64,000 nucleotides of DNA from CAJXMH01 sp040220135 (GTDB lineage Bacteria; Bacteroidota; Bacteroidia; Flavobacteriales_E; Vicingaceae), in contig JAVJTT010000013.1 of NCBI GenBank assembly GCA_040220135.1, positions 1-64,000 of the forward strand. Direction: 5' to 3'. How positions within the stretch are numbered: position 1 is the first letter of the stretch; each line of letters begins with the position of its first letter. A program made the translations under genes and the position numbers. The notes beneath the pieces were generated by a model. The model made no database searches, was not told where the DNA came from, and worked only from the letters and a program-made list of their open reading frames with translations. Positions 51,834-60,631 of the stretch are shown in pieces.

Positions 51834-53033
51834 TTAGCTTCTTATCTGTCCGTTTCCAAGAACGTAATATTTATTGGTCACCAATTGTTTTAAACCCAAT
51901 GGTCCTCGGTGGTGTAATTTATCTGTACTAATGGCCAATTCGGCGCCAACGCCCATTTGTCCGCCATCTGTAAAACGTGTAGAAGCATTGTGGTATACTG
52001 CAGCACTATCTACTTGTTCCATAAAAGTGGCTGCATGCTGGTGGTCTTCCGTTAAAATGGTATTGGAGTGACCCCCAGAATATTTGTTTATGGTTTCAAT
52101 GGCATCTTCTAATCCGTCAACACTGCCCATGGCAGCCTTTAAGGCTAGGAATTCTTCATGCCATACACTTTCTTCAGTAATATCGTCAGCCGAAGGCAGG
52201 TGTTCTTTTATAGACGAACTAGCTACTAAGCTAACTCCGTGTTTACTTAACTCTTGGGCAATTTTCTTGACTACACCTTCAAAGTCAGCATGGTTTCGAT
52301 CTACCAACACCTTGTCTAAGGCATTACAGCCAGAAATTTTATCTGTCTTAGCATTAACGATAACTTTAATCGCCTTCTCAAGGTCTGCATCTGGGGCTAC
52401 GTAAGCAAAATTGTTGCCTCTACCACTTATCAAAACAGCACACTCAGCATGTTCTTTTACAAAATTGATGAGACGCTCACCACCTCTTGGGACGATCAAG
52501 TCCAATTGTTGATCTGGATTTCTTAAAAATTCTTGAGTGGTGGCTCGGTCCATTTTAAGGTATTGAATCCAATCCTTTTCTAATTGATTTTGGGCTAATG
52601 CCTCGTGCCAGCATTTTACCAGTTCTTCATTACTAGCGTGAGCTTCTTTTCCTCCTTTAAGAAGAATTTTGTTGTTGGCTTTAAAGGCAAGTACGGCGGC
52701 TTCAATGGTAACGTCAGGTCTACTTTCATAAATGATCATGATGGTACCGAAAGGAGCGGTTTTATTGGTAATGTCTAAGCCATTATGTAAAGTGTCATGA
52801 CTGATGGTCTTACCCACTGGATCCTCTTGTTCTTTAACTTCTCGAACAGCGCGAATCATGTCATCCACCTTTTTATCATCAACCACAAGACGGTCGTAAA
52901 GCGCTTGGTCTTCTCGATCAAAAGCTTCTAGGTCTTTTTTATTTGCACTTATGATAGACTCTCGATTTTGGTCGAGCAGTTCCATCATACTTTGTAAAAC
53001 AGCGTTTCTTTTATCTATGGATAATAATTTCAT
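51834..53033 (-). CDS. proA: Glutamate-5-semialdehyde dehydrogenase (gamma-glutamyl phosphate reductase)
   Basis: NADPH-dependent reduction of glutamyl phosphate in proline synthesis. The 399 residues have the catalytic cysteine in KISGCNALDKVLVDR, FGTIMIIYESRPDVT near the nucleotide region, and RFTDGGQMGVGAELAIST near the C-terminus. It is the third gene of proC-proB-proA. Confidence 0.97.
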   Translation of the reverse strand: MKLLSIDKRNAVLQSMMELLDQNRESIISANKKDLEAFDREDQALYDRLVVDDKKVDDMIRAVREVKEQEDPVGKTISHDTLHNGLDITNKTAPFGTIMIIYESRPDVTIEAAVLAFKANNKILLKGGKEAHASNEELVKCWHEALAQNQLEKDWIQYLKMDRATTQEFLRNPDQQLDLIVPRGGERLINFVKEHAECAVLISGRGNNFAYVAPDADLEKAIKVIVNAKTDKISGCNALDKVLVDRNHADFEGVVKKIAQELSKHGVSLVASSSIKEHLPSADDITEESVWHEEFLALKAAMGSVDGLEDAIETINKYSGGHSNTILTEDHQHAATFMEQVDSAAVYHNASTRFTDGGQMGVGAELAISTDKLHHRGPLGLKQLVTNKYYVLGNGQIRS

Positions 53034-53048
53034 GTCTATTCTTTGATT

Positions 53049-53861
53049 TTAAGTGTTCTTTTCATCTTCGTGATATATTCTGGTCCCAACCTCTTTTCCA
53101 TTCACAATGTTGATGATGTTATCGTCAATCTTACCATTGGCAATGTAGGTTGGAATATTCTTGGCAGCGGTTTGTTTGGCCACATTCAATTTTGATTGCA
53201 TGCCACCTCGGCCCTCTCCTTCTTTTTTATCTGAAGATTGAATGTACTGATCTACCTTTTGATTCGTTGAAACTGACTTTATCAGTTCTGAGTCATCATC
53301 TTCCGGATGACCATCATACAAGCCTTCAGTGTCAGTTAACAGGATTAACATATCCGCATTGATCAATTCTGCTACTAGGCTTGCCAACTCATCATTATCA
53401 GTAAACATTGACATGGAAAGGGAAACTGCATCATCTTCATTGGCAATTGGAATAATTCCTTGCGAAAGAAGACCTTCATAACAATTGATCATGTTTTCTC
53501 GATGCCTACCCGGATCAAAGTCACGTTTAGTGGCTAAAACCTGTGCACAGCGCATTCCATAATCGTGGAATATACTGTAATAATGGCGCATCATTCTCGG
53601 TTGACCCACCGCCGAATAAACTTGTCGACGAATGGTATCATCTTCAATGTCGTTGTGGTCAAGCACCTCTTTACCGGCGATTACCGAACCTGAAGAAATT
53701 AAAACGGTAATAATGTCTTCTTCATACAATCGAGCGATTTGATCCACCAATCTTTTTAGGATGGGACCCACGATTCGATTGTCTCGGTTTACCATAACAT
53801 TGGTACCGACCTTTATTACAACTCTTTTCTTGTATTGTTTTTTTTCTACTTTCGATTCCAT
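53049..53861 (-). CDS. proB: Glutamate 5-kinase, short form without PUA domain
   Basis: Phosphorylates glutamate at the start of proline synthesis. The 270 residues cover only the amino acid kinase domain: VVIKVGTNVMVNRDN, VLISSGSVIAGKE and FTDNDELASLVAELINADMLILLTD-like segments. The C-terminal PUA domain of the long form is absent, as is common in Bacteroidota. It sits 3 bases after proC and 15 before proA. Confidence 0.95.
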   Translation of the reverse strand: MESKVEKKQYKKRVVIKVGTNVMVNRDNRIVGPILKRLVDQIARLYEEDIITVLISSGSVIAGKEVLDHNDIEDDTIRRQVYSAVGQPRMMRHYYSIFHDYGMRCAQVLATKRDFDPGRHRENMINCYEGLLSQGIIPIANEDDAVSLSMSMFTDNDELASLVAELINADMLILLTDTEGLYDGHPEDDDSELIKSVSTNQKVDQYIQSSDKKEGEGRGGMQSKLNVAKQTAAKNIPTYIANGKIDDNIINIVNGKEVGTRIYHEDEKNT

Positions 53862-53864
53862 GGC

Positions 53865-54668
53865 TTACTCCTTTCCTAATTCTACCGCACGATTAAAGGC
53901 GGCATAAGCAGCTTCTTCTATCAGATCTTTAATGTTGTTATCCTCCATAGAATCTAAAGCAGCTCTGGTTGTTCCTCCTTTAGAGGCAACTTTGTTCATC
54001 CATCCGGTAGGACTCAAATCTGATTGGTTAAACAATTCAATGGCTCCTTCAAAGGTTTGCCCCACTAACACTTTAGAATCGTGATCGGAAAAGCCCATTT
54101 TTTGAGCGGCTTCCATCATAGATTGCATAAAATAGAAGACATAGGCAGGTCCACTTCCTGAAATTCCGGTTGAAGCATCAACATCTTTTTCAGTGTCGAG
54201 GTGTACCGATTTACCAGTCGTATCTAAAAGCTGCTTTACAGTTGAGAGTTCAAGTCTAGAAACTTCATTAGAAGCGGTAAATGAAGTCAGGCCTTTACCA
54301 ACTTGTGCGGGAAGGTTAGGCATGGCTCTCACTACTTTCTTAATGCCCAATCCATCTTTCATGCTTTGGATGGTCACTCCGGCCATAATTGAAATGGCGA
54401 CTTGGTCTGGTTTCATTAAGGGCTTAAGTTCAGCCATTAAATCTTCAGCATGGTAGGGTTTTACAGCAATAAAAACGATATCGGCCTTTGGCATGCAGTC
54501 GTTGAGGTCAGTATAGACATCAAACCGACTAACTTTTTGTAGTTCTGCTGTTTTCTCGGCATCTGTATCCGAGATCATTAAATTGGTTTTACTTAGAAAT
54601 TCTGATTTAACTAATGCGCGGGCATAAGCTAAACCCATATTTCCTGCTCCAATTACTAATACTTTCAT
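53865..54668 (-). CDS. proC: Pyrroline-5-carboxylate reductase
   Basis: Last step of proline synthesis, using NAD(P)H. The 267 residues have the nucleotide site VLVIGAGNMGLAYARAL, FIAVKPYHAEDL, AISIMAGVTI and the signature TGISGSGPAYVFYFMQ. It heads the operon with proB and proA. Confidence 0.96.
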   Translation of the reverse strand: MKVLVIGAGNMGLAYARALVKSEFLSKTNLMISDTDAEKTAELQKVSRFDVYTDLNDCMPKADIVFIAVKPYHAEDLMAELKPLMKPDQVAISIMAGVTIQSMKDGLGIKKVVRAMPNLPAQVGKGLTSFTASNEVSRLELSTVKQLLDTTGKSVHLDTEKDVDASTGISGSGPAYVFYFMQSMMEAAQKMGFSDHDSKVLVGQTFEGAIELFNQSDLSPTGWMNKVASKGGTTRAALDSMEDNNIKDLIEEAAYAAFNRAVELGKE

Positions 54669-54710
54669 CTTGTAATGAATTATTTATAATTAATACTGAA
54701 TTAACTCAAT

Positions 54711-54737
54711 AGTCTGGGTGCAAGCTTTGTGCAGACT
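54711..54737. repeat. Inverted repeat upstream of proC
   Basis: AGTCTG (54711-54716) and CAGACT (54732-54737) flank a partly symmetrical GCAAGCTTTGTG core. A T-rich tract follows on the right. It may be a terminator for rightward transcripts or an operator for the proline operon. No -7 element of the usual form is seen between it and the proC start. Confidence 0.3.
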
Positions 54738-54923
54738 TTCCTTTTTATTAAACTATTTCAGTGGGCAACTAAACCATATGTTCTCTAGCTAAGGCTATGA
54801 AGTAGATAGAGCGGAATTGCTTGATAATTCTAGGAAAACTAACAAGCTGCCAGAAATAGAAATAGTGCGACATATCGGCACAAAGGTGAAAATATGTCAT
54901 CATTCACTTCAAGTATTCTAGAA

Positions 54924-55133
54924 CTACCGTCCCTGTTTTTTTAAATGATATCGCTTATAAAAGTAGAAGGCTAGAGTTATTACTTTAGTAGCAAATGCGT
55001 CTCCAACTAAGCTTTCAACCCAATCAAAGTTTCCTGCATCTGAAGTAAAGTAAGAAATAAGTGTGGTCAGAAGATTAATGCCAAGGGCAAATCCTATTAC
55101 CTGCTTCGTCTTGTATTTTAATATTTCTTTCAT
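54924..55133 (-). CDS. Small integral membrane protein
   Basis: The 69 residues hold two likely membrane segments (about 12-29 and 47-60) separated by an acidic DAGNFDWVES loop, with a basic RYHLKKQGR C-terminus. I do not recognise the family. It is isolated between the proline operon and the rhodopsin gene and diverges from the rhodopsin across 258 bases. The clean two-span pattern makes a real gene likely. Confidence 0.5.
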   Translation of the reverse strand: MKEILKYKTKQVIGFALGINLLTTLISYFTSDAGNFDWVESLVGDAFATKVITLAFYFYKRYHLKKQGR

Positions 55134-55391
55134 AACAATCGGAAAGTAGGCAATGGACTTTCATTAAAAAAATAACACTTGATAATCGAAGTGATGAAGA
55201 TGATGGGCGGGTTTATTATGTATAAGTGGTTTCAGAAACATTCATATAACATGCTTTTTATACTACAGTTAGAGATGAATAAGTCTTATTTATTACGAAG
55301 TGTTTAACAAAAAAGAGAAAAAGCTAAACAAAAGTTAAAGCAAGGGGTTATTCTTTCGATAAATATTTCCTCTAACCAAATTTTAAATATT

Positions 55392-56144
55392 ATGTTAATA
55401 TTAGATGTCCTTACAATACCCAAAGATGATCCGGTAGGATTTACATTTTTTACCGGTTACATGGCTATGATGGCCGCTTCCGTATTCTTCTTTTTTGAAA
55501 GAAGTCAGGTTGATCGAAAGTGGAAAATTTCCCTTTTAGTGTCCGGCTTAATTACTTTTATTGCTGCGGTGCATTATTACTATATGCGCGATTACTACTT
55601 AGCTACCGGTGAAAATCCTACAGCCCTTCGTTACATTGACTGGACCTTAACGGTACCTCTTATGTGCGTTGAATTTTATTTGTTAACCATGGTAGCGGGT
55701 GCAAAACGCAGCCTGATGTGGAAACTTATTATTGCCGCTGTCTGGATGCTTGTTTTCGGTTACATCGGAGAAGCTTTTAATCCGGAAGGCGGAAGTACAA
55801 GTCATTCTGTTACTTACGGTATCTTGTCAACCTTAGGATACATCTACATTCTTTACGCTGCTTGGTTTGGAGAAGTGGCGCAATTAGCCAAAAAATCAGA
55901 TTCAGAAGTGGTTCGTAAAGGGGTAAGAACGCTTGCCTGGTTTGTATTAGTTGGCTGGGCAATCTATCCCATAGGATATATGTGTATGCCGGGTGGTTGG
56001 TTAAATACGGCCTTTGGTTGGGGTTCAGAGAATGTCGACCTCTTTTACAACATTGCAGATGCCATTAACAAGATTGGTTTTGGATTGGTGGTTTACAATA
56101 TTGCCATAAATGAATCAAGAAAAACCCGAGAAGCGACTGCATAA
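55392..56144 (+). CDS. Proteorhodopsin, green-type light-driven proton pump
   Basis: The 250 residues form seven spans. Helix C reads RYIDWTLTVPLMCVEF, giving acceptor Asp83, Thr87 and donor Glu94 (the D-T-E proton-pump set), after Arg80. The spectral tuning residue is Met91 (position 105 in reference numbering), which predicts green absorption. His61 corresponds to the His75 partner of the acceptor. The retinal lysine is Lys227 in DAINKIGFG. Membrane, energy conservation in light. blh, which makes retinal, follows 47 bases later across a hairpin terminator. Confidence 0.97.
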   Translation: MLILDVLTIPKDDPVGFTFFTGYMAMMAASVFFFFERSQVDRKWKISLLVSGLITFIAAVHYYYMRDYYLATGENPTALRYIDWTLTVPLMCVEFYLLTMVAGAKRSLMWKLIIAAVWMLVFGYIGEAFNPEGGSTSHSVTYGILSTLGYIYILYAAWFGEVAQLAKKSDSEVVRKGVRTLAWFVLVGWAIYPIGYMCMPGGWLNTAFGWGSENVDLFYNIADAINKIGFGLVVYNIAINESRKTREATA

Positions 56145-56157
56145 TTTATTTAAAGTC

Positions 56158-56188
56158 AGGGAAGGCCTTCGGGCTTTCCCTTCTTTTT
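56158..56188 (+). terminator. UUCG hairpin terminator or attenuator between rhodopsin and blh
   Basis: AGGGAAGGCC (56158-56167) pairs with GGCTTTCCCT (56172-56181) around a TTCG tetraloop closed by C-G, one of the most stable RNA hairpins. TTCTTTTT follows. It lies in the gap between the rhodopsin stop and the blh ATG at 56192, so blh would be reached by read-through or by a promoter not seen here. Confidence 0.88.
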
Positions 56189-56191
56189 GAT

Positions 56192-57115
56192 ATGAGTAAA
56201 CCCTTTTTCATTTTCATTGTCAGCTTCTTCCTTCTACTAGCGCTTTTTTCAGGAGGCATGACTTTAACTTTAGCAGATCAGCTTTTAGCCTCTATGGGCT
56301 TAGTTGTTTTAGTAGGAGTACCACATGGAGCTATTGACAACGTAATTTTCCTCAAACAGCATAAAGTTTCTAGTTTCTCCTTTTATTCTTTTTATTTGAG
56401 TGCGGTTGCAATAAATGTAATGCTGTGGATTTATTTTCCTGTTTTAGCTGCCGCTTTTTTCTTGCTTATTTCGGCTTATCACTTTGGACAATCCCAATTC
56501 AGTCATTATCAATTCGAAAGTCGTCTTAATTACACCCTTTACTTTTCTTGGGGGGCAAGTATTCTTTCAGGAATGCTTTTATTCAATCAGGCAGACCTGA
56601 AAGAACTTTTGGCTCAAGCGGAAGGATTTGAAACCCTAAGTTACTTACTCAGCGAAAATGTGATTGCTTCAATAACCCTTGGCTCCACTCTAATTGCTTT
56701 GGGGATTTTAATTTTTAAGACCATTAAGTTACAATTAGAGCTTGAAAAGTTGTTTTTTGAGGTAATAATTTTAGGCCTCTTACTTCTAGCTTTTTATCTT
56801 TTTCCTCTTTTGATCGGCTTCACACTTTATTTTGTCATTTTACATTCTTTGAAAGTGTTGGAGGAAGAGTTCCAATTCGTGCAGAAACTTTATAAAAAAC
56901 CTGTGGATCTGTTTGCTTTCGGCAAGCTGTTATTTCCTTTTACCTTTTTTGCTGTATTGGGTATGGTTTTCATCTTTGCTTTGACTTATTTCGACTACTT
57001 ACCTAATTTTTCTTTTGGCTTTTTGTTACTGATTTTAATATCATCCATCACTTTGCCCCATGCGGTAGTAATGGAAAGATTCTACCGACTTGATCAAAAA
57101 CCTACTGGCATCTAA
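56192..57115 (+). CDS. blh: Brp/Blh-family beta-carotene 15,15'-dioxygenase
   Basis: Cleaves beta-carotene to retinal for the rhodopsin. The 307 residues form a multi-span membrane protein. Conserved histidines are present in GVPHGAIDNVIF, SAYHFGQSQFSHYQF, ILHSLKVLEEE and ITLPHAVVMERFYR, which match the iron-binding His of the family. The gene directly follows the rhodopsin. No carotenoid synthesis genes (crtE, crtB, crtI, crtY) are in the window. Confidence 0.96.
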   Translation: MSKPFFIFIVSFFLLLALFSGGMTLTLADQLLASMGLVVLVGVPHGAIDNVIFLKQHKVSSFSFYSFYLSAVAINVMLWIYFPVLAAAFFLLISAYHFGQSQFSHYQFESRLNYTLYFSWGASILSGMLLFNQADLKELLAQAEGFETLSYLLSENVIASITLGSTLIALGILIFKTIKLQLELEKLFFEVIILGLLLLAFYLFPLLIGFTLYFVILHSLKVLEEEFQFVQKLYKKPVDLFAFGKLLFPFTFFAVLGMVFIFALTYFDYLPNFSFGFLLLILISSITLPHAVVMERFYRLDQKPTGI

Positions 57116-57118
57116 TTC

Positions 57119-58096
57119 TTAGGATTTCGCTTTCTGCTTTAAAGTATTAAAATAGTCATCCAAGTCTACATTGCCACCGCTTAAAATAACTCCTATTTTT
57201 TTTCCTTCAAAGCGTTTTTTTTGTTTTAAAACGGCTGCCAATGGCACTGCGCAAGAAGGCTCAACAATAATTTTCATATGCCCCCAAATTAATTGCATGG
57301 AGGCAATAATTTCTTTGTCGTTCACGAGAAAAATACCGTCTACCAATTCTTTAATCACCTCAAAATTTAATTTACCGAGCGAGGTGAGTAATCCATCTGC
57401 GAGGGTATTGGGCTTAGTCTGTAGAATCAGTTTACCGGCTTTGAAGGATTGGTAAGCATCATCTGCGCCTTCGGGTTCGGCTCCATAAGCTTTGATCTTA
57501 TTGTTGAGGTGTTTAGTCGTTAATGCCGTGCCTGCCAATAATCCGCCACCCCCAACTGGAGCTAGAATAGCCTCTAATTCCGGCTTTTCTTCTAGTAGCT
57601 CTTTGGCTGCCGTGGCTTGACCAAGAATTACATTCCGGTCGTCATATGGCGGGACGAAGGTGGCGCCAGTTTTAGCTTGTATTTTCTTCATCTCACTTTC
57701 TCTTGCGTCTAGGGTAGGGGCGCAAAACGTAATCTCGCCGCCATAAGCTTTTACTGCCTCAACTTTAACTCTTGGCGCGGTTTCTGGCATTACAATGTAG
57801 GCTTTGATTCCCAGCGATTTGGCTGCTTTAGCCAAGGCCTGAGCATGATTGCCCGAAGAGTGTGTTACCACGGATCCATTAAATCCACTTGCTTTTAGCT
57901 GACTAACAGCATGGGCTGCACCTCGCATCTTAAAGGCGCCAACTTTTTGAAAATTCTCGCACTTAAAGTAGATTCTACACCCACATAGCTTGTCAATATT
58001 ACTTGAACTGAGGATTGGTGTGCGATGAATAAAAGGCTTGATTGCCTCGTGTGCCTTGTCAATGGAAGAAAATGGGAAGTCTTGAAGAATACTCAT
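57119..58096 (-). CDS. PLP-dependent threonine/serine dehydratase or serine racemase
   Basis: Fold-type II PLP enzyme of 325 residues. The PLP lysine is Lys56 in GAFKMRGAAHAV. SSGNHAQALAKAA and the glycine-rich PVGGGGLLAG phosphate loop are present. The short form without an ACT regulatory domain suits catabolic threonine dehydratase or serine racemase; the two cannot be separated here. It overlaps the upstream barrel gene by four bases and ends three bases from the blh stop on the other strand. Confidence 0.9.
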   Translation of the reverse strand: MSILQDFPFSSIDKAHEAIKPFIHRTPILSSSNIDKLCGCRIYFKCENFQKVGAFKMRGAAHAVSQLKASGFNGSVVTHSSGNHAQALAKAAKSLGIKAYIVMPETAPRVKVEAVKAYGGEITFCAPTLDARESEMKKIQAKTGATFVPPYDDRNVILGQATAAKELLEEKPELEAILAPVGGGGLLAGTALTTKHLNNKIKAYGAEPEGADDAYQSFKAGKLILQTKPNTLADGLLTSLGKLNFEVIKELVDGIFLVNDKEIIASMQLIWGHMKIIVEPSCAVPLAAVLKQKKRFEGKKIGVILSGGNVDLDDYFNTLKQKAKS

Positions 58097-58884
58097 GGAG
58101 AAAGTTTTTCAGGGATAAATCGATAGGCAATACCAAAATTTAGGTTGACAACCTCATAACTTAATCGACTGCTTTGCGTTGGGTTTAAACTGACGTCTTC
58201 AAAGTTTTTTTCAAAAATTAAGTAGGAAGCCGTGCTGGTAAAATCAAGGTATTCATTCAAGTGGATGCGTAAGCCCATGCTTAAGGCACCACCAAAGCCG
58301 CTTTGATTTTCGGTTGGAAGCGCTCGTTGTGTCTTTAAACCATTGCTGTCTGTTTCTGTAATTTGTAGACTGGGTGTAAAAGTGTTTCCATATCCTCCTA
58401 AGAAACGGAGGTCTACGTCAAGACTTTTGCTTCTTTTGGTTACCCCAACGCCTAAGAAAAAGGCCCTAAGTTCATAAGACTTAGCTTCTACTTGAAAACG
58501 GCTTGCACTTTGAGAAGCAAGGCGTGACTCAATACCACTTTCTTGTACTTGGTTTTGCATAATGGCGTATCGTCCACAGGCGTAAAAACTAGATCGAATG
58601 CGGTAGGCAAACTTTAAAATATTAAAGCTGCGACCATTTAAGGCAAATGCTGACTTGTTTTGAGCTTCGGTATCTGCTGAAAATGAACCCATAGGGATTG
58701 AGAAGCCATATTCAAGACCAATATAAGCGCGTTTTCTAAAGGGGTCCGTTTTTAAACTATCTTGGCCATTACTTTCTTCGACAGGTTTTGCTTGTGCTTG
58801 GCTTTCTTTAAGTTGAACCAAGCTAAAAATAAGAAGCAAGTAAAATCCTATTGTTCTCAAACTAAGATTTTGAAAGCTCTTCAT
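58093..58884 (-). CDS. Putative outer-membrane beta-barrel protein
   Basis: The 263 residues have a signal peptide ending SQAQ and a barrel pattern starting RAYIGLEYGFSIPMGSF and ending with the aromatic FGIAYRF before a short tail. I cannot name the family. It overlaps the 3' end of purE by 23 bases and the dehydratase start by four, so it is part of the purK-purE operon by position. Confidence 0.75.
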   Translation of the reverse strand: MKSFQNLSLRTIGFYLLLIFSLVQLKESQAQAKPVEESNGQDSLKTDPFRKRAYIGLEYGFSIPMGSFSADTEAQNKSAFALNGRSFNILKFAYRIRSSFYACGRYAIMQNQVQESGIESRLASQSASRFQVEAKSYELRAFFLGVGVTKRSKSLDVDLRFLGGYGNTFTPSLQITETDSNGLKTQRALPTENQSGFGGALSMGLRIHLNEYLDFTSTASYLIFEKNFEDVSLNPTQSSRLSYEVVNLNFGIAYRFIPEKLSP

Positions 58885-59353
58885 TCATTTTTGCCACTTT
58901 CTCTTTGAGTTGAAGTTTGTAAGTTTCCATTTTATGACCCAAATCTTCATCGCCCGCACTTAGGATTTGACAAGCTAAAATGGCCGCATTTTTTGCTCCA
59001 TCTAGTGCCACGGTAGCAACAGGTACCCCTCCGGGCATTTGTAAAATCGACAAGACAGAATCCCAACCATCTATGGAGTTGCTTGACTTTATGGGGACAC
59101 CGATTACCGGCAAGGGAGTTGAGGCTGCTATCATTCCCGGTAAATGAGCGGCACCGCCTGCTGCTGCAACAATTACTTTGAGTCCTTTCGACTTTGCCGA
59201 TTCAGCATATTGCATCATTTTTTCAGGAGTGCGGTGCGCAGAAACAATTTCTACTTCGTAACCTACCTCTATTTCGTTTAAAAAATCCAGCGCAGCCTGC
59301 ATGACTTTCAAGTCAGAAATACTGCCCATGATTACTCCAATGCGATTTGTCAT
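58862..59353 (-). CDS. purE: N5-carboxyaminoimidazole ribonucleotide mutase
   Basis: Purine synthesis: converts N5-CAIR to CAIR. The 163 residues match class I PurE with GVIMGSISDLKVM, the catalytic SAHRTPEKM, and AAAGGAAHLPGMIAA. It follows purK by two bases. Confidence 0.97.
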   Translation of the reverse strand: MTNRIGVIMGSISDLKVMQAALDFLNEIEVGYEVEIVSAHRTPEKMMQYAESAKSKGLKVIVAAAGGAAHLPGMIAASTPLPVIGVPIKSSNSIDGWDSVLSILQMPGGVPVATVALDGAKNAAILACQILSAGDEDLGHKMETYKLQLKEKVAKMNEELSKS

Positions 59354-59355
59354 AA

Positions 59356-60507
59356 CTATTGTTTTGCTTGTACTTTAACCGTTTGTTTTACCTTATTTGC
59401 CAATGCTTTTGCCTTTTCAAGATCTTGGTTCACAATGGTGATGTGTCCCATCTTTCGAAAGGGTTTCACCATTTCTTTTCCATATAAATGTGGATAAACG
59501 CCTTCCCATTTCAATACCTCTGCCATGCCTACATATTCAGCTACTCCATTGGCGTTTTCTTCGCCTAGTAAATTTACCATTACCGATGGAATACGAATGT
59601 CAGTATTCCCCAAAGGTAGATTCAAAATAGCACGTAAATGTTGCCCAAACTGAGAAGTGAAATTTCCCTCGATACTTTGATGCCCGCTGTTATGGGCACG
59701 TGGAGCAACTTCATTAACCATTAGATTGCCGTCCTTGTCTAAAAACATTTCTACCGCCAAAAGGCCAACCATCTCTAATTTTGAAATCACATCCTCAGCC
59801 ATCTGATAAGCTTTCTGCTCAATCTCTTTGCTCACTGAAGCCGGAGAAAATAGAAACTCCACCATATTGGCTTTGGGATTAAACTCTAGTTCCACTAAAG
59901 GGAAATGGCTTGTTTCACCACTTTCATTTCTAGCTACGATCACCGAAAGTTCTTTATTTAGCTCAACCTTTTGTTCTAAAACCGAGGGAGCATCAAAGGC
60001 CTTTGCTAATTCAGACTTATTTTCAAGTCCTTGCACACCATAGCCATCATAACCTGACTTGCGTAATTTTTGAAAGATTGGAAAATTTATTTGTGACTCT
60101 TTAATCTCTGAAGCTTTATCAACTAGTACAAAGGGAGAAGTGGGAATGTTATTCGCTTTGTAAAACTCTTTTTGTAGTCCTTTGTCTTGAATAATTTTTA
60201 ACACTCGAGCTTGTGGAAAAACTTTTACGCCCTCTTGTTCCAACTTTTCTAAGGCATCAGAGTTGACGTCTTCAAACTCAATGGTCATCACGTTTTTGTC
60301 TTTTCCAAAGTTGTAAACTGTATCAAAATCTTTAAAGTCTCCACAGACAAAACGATTCGCCAAGGTGCTACAAGGTGCGTTTTCTGTTGGGTCTAAGACA
60401 TCAATGTGTAGGTTGAGGTTGTAGGCTTCTTGCAGGGTCATGCGTCCGAGTTGTCCGCCGCCCAAAAGGCCAATTTTAAAATTTTCTGAATGGATGTTTG
60501 ACTTCAT
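59356..60507 (-). CDS. purK: N5-carboxyaminoimidazole ribonucleotide synthase
   Basis: ATP-grasp enzyme making N5-CAIR from AIR and bicarbonate for purine synthesis. The start at 60507 (MKSNIHSENFKIG) is chosen because the upstream in-frame ATG at 60531 lies within the predicted promoter. The 383 residues show the nucleotide-fold GLLGGGQLGRMTLQEA, EFEDVN, and the ATP-grasp features VEMFLDKDGNLMVNEVAPRAHNSGH. It heads the operon purK-purE-58093-57119. Confidence 0.95.
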   Translation of the reverse strand: MKSNIHSENFKIGLLGGGQLGRMTLQEAYNLNLHIDVLDPTENAPCSTLANRFVCGDFKDFDTVYNFGKDKNVMTIEFEDVNSDALEKLEQEGVKVFPQARVLKIIQDKGLQKEFYKANNIPTSPFVLVDKASEIKESQINFPIFQKLRKSGYDGYGVQGLENKSELAKAFDAPSVLEQKVELNKELSVIVARNESGETSHFPLVELEFNPKANMVEFLFSPASVSKEIEQKAYQMAEDVISKLEMVGLLAVEMFLDKDGNLMVNEVAPRAHNSGHQSIEGNFTSQFGQHLRAILNLPLGNTDIRIPSVMVNLLGEENANGVAEYVGMAEVLKWEGVYPHLYGKEMVKPFRKMGHITIVNQDLEKAKALANKVKQTVKVQAKQ

Positions 60508-60528
60508 ATTAGGGTCTTTCAAGACAGG

Positions 60529-60536
60529 CAAAGGTA
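60529..60536 (-). promoter_or_regulatory. Putative purK promoter
   Basis: Read leftward the element is TACCTTTG (TAnnTTTG), with a predicted start near 60526 and a leader of about 19 bases before the 60507 ATG. Confidence 0.5.
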
Positions 60537-60595
60537 GGGTGAAAATGTTTGTTAATAAACTCTTTTAATCTCCTTCAGCGTGCTTTATAAATTGG

Positions 60596-60603
60596 TATTT
60601 TTG
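60596..60603 (+). promoter_or_regulatory. Putative hpt-adk promoter
   Basis: TATTTTTG matches TAnnTTTG. The predicted start near 60606 lies after the furthest in-frame TTG (60605), so the TTG at 60632 is a better start. Confidence 0.45.
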
Positions 60604-60631
60604 TTTGCCTAGACAGCAATTCTATAGTCGT

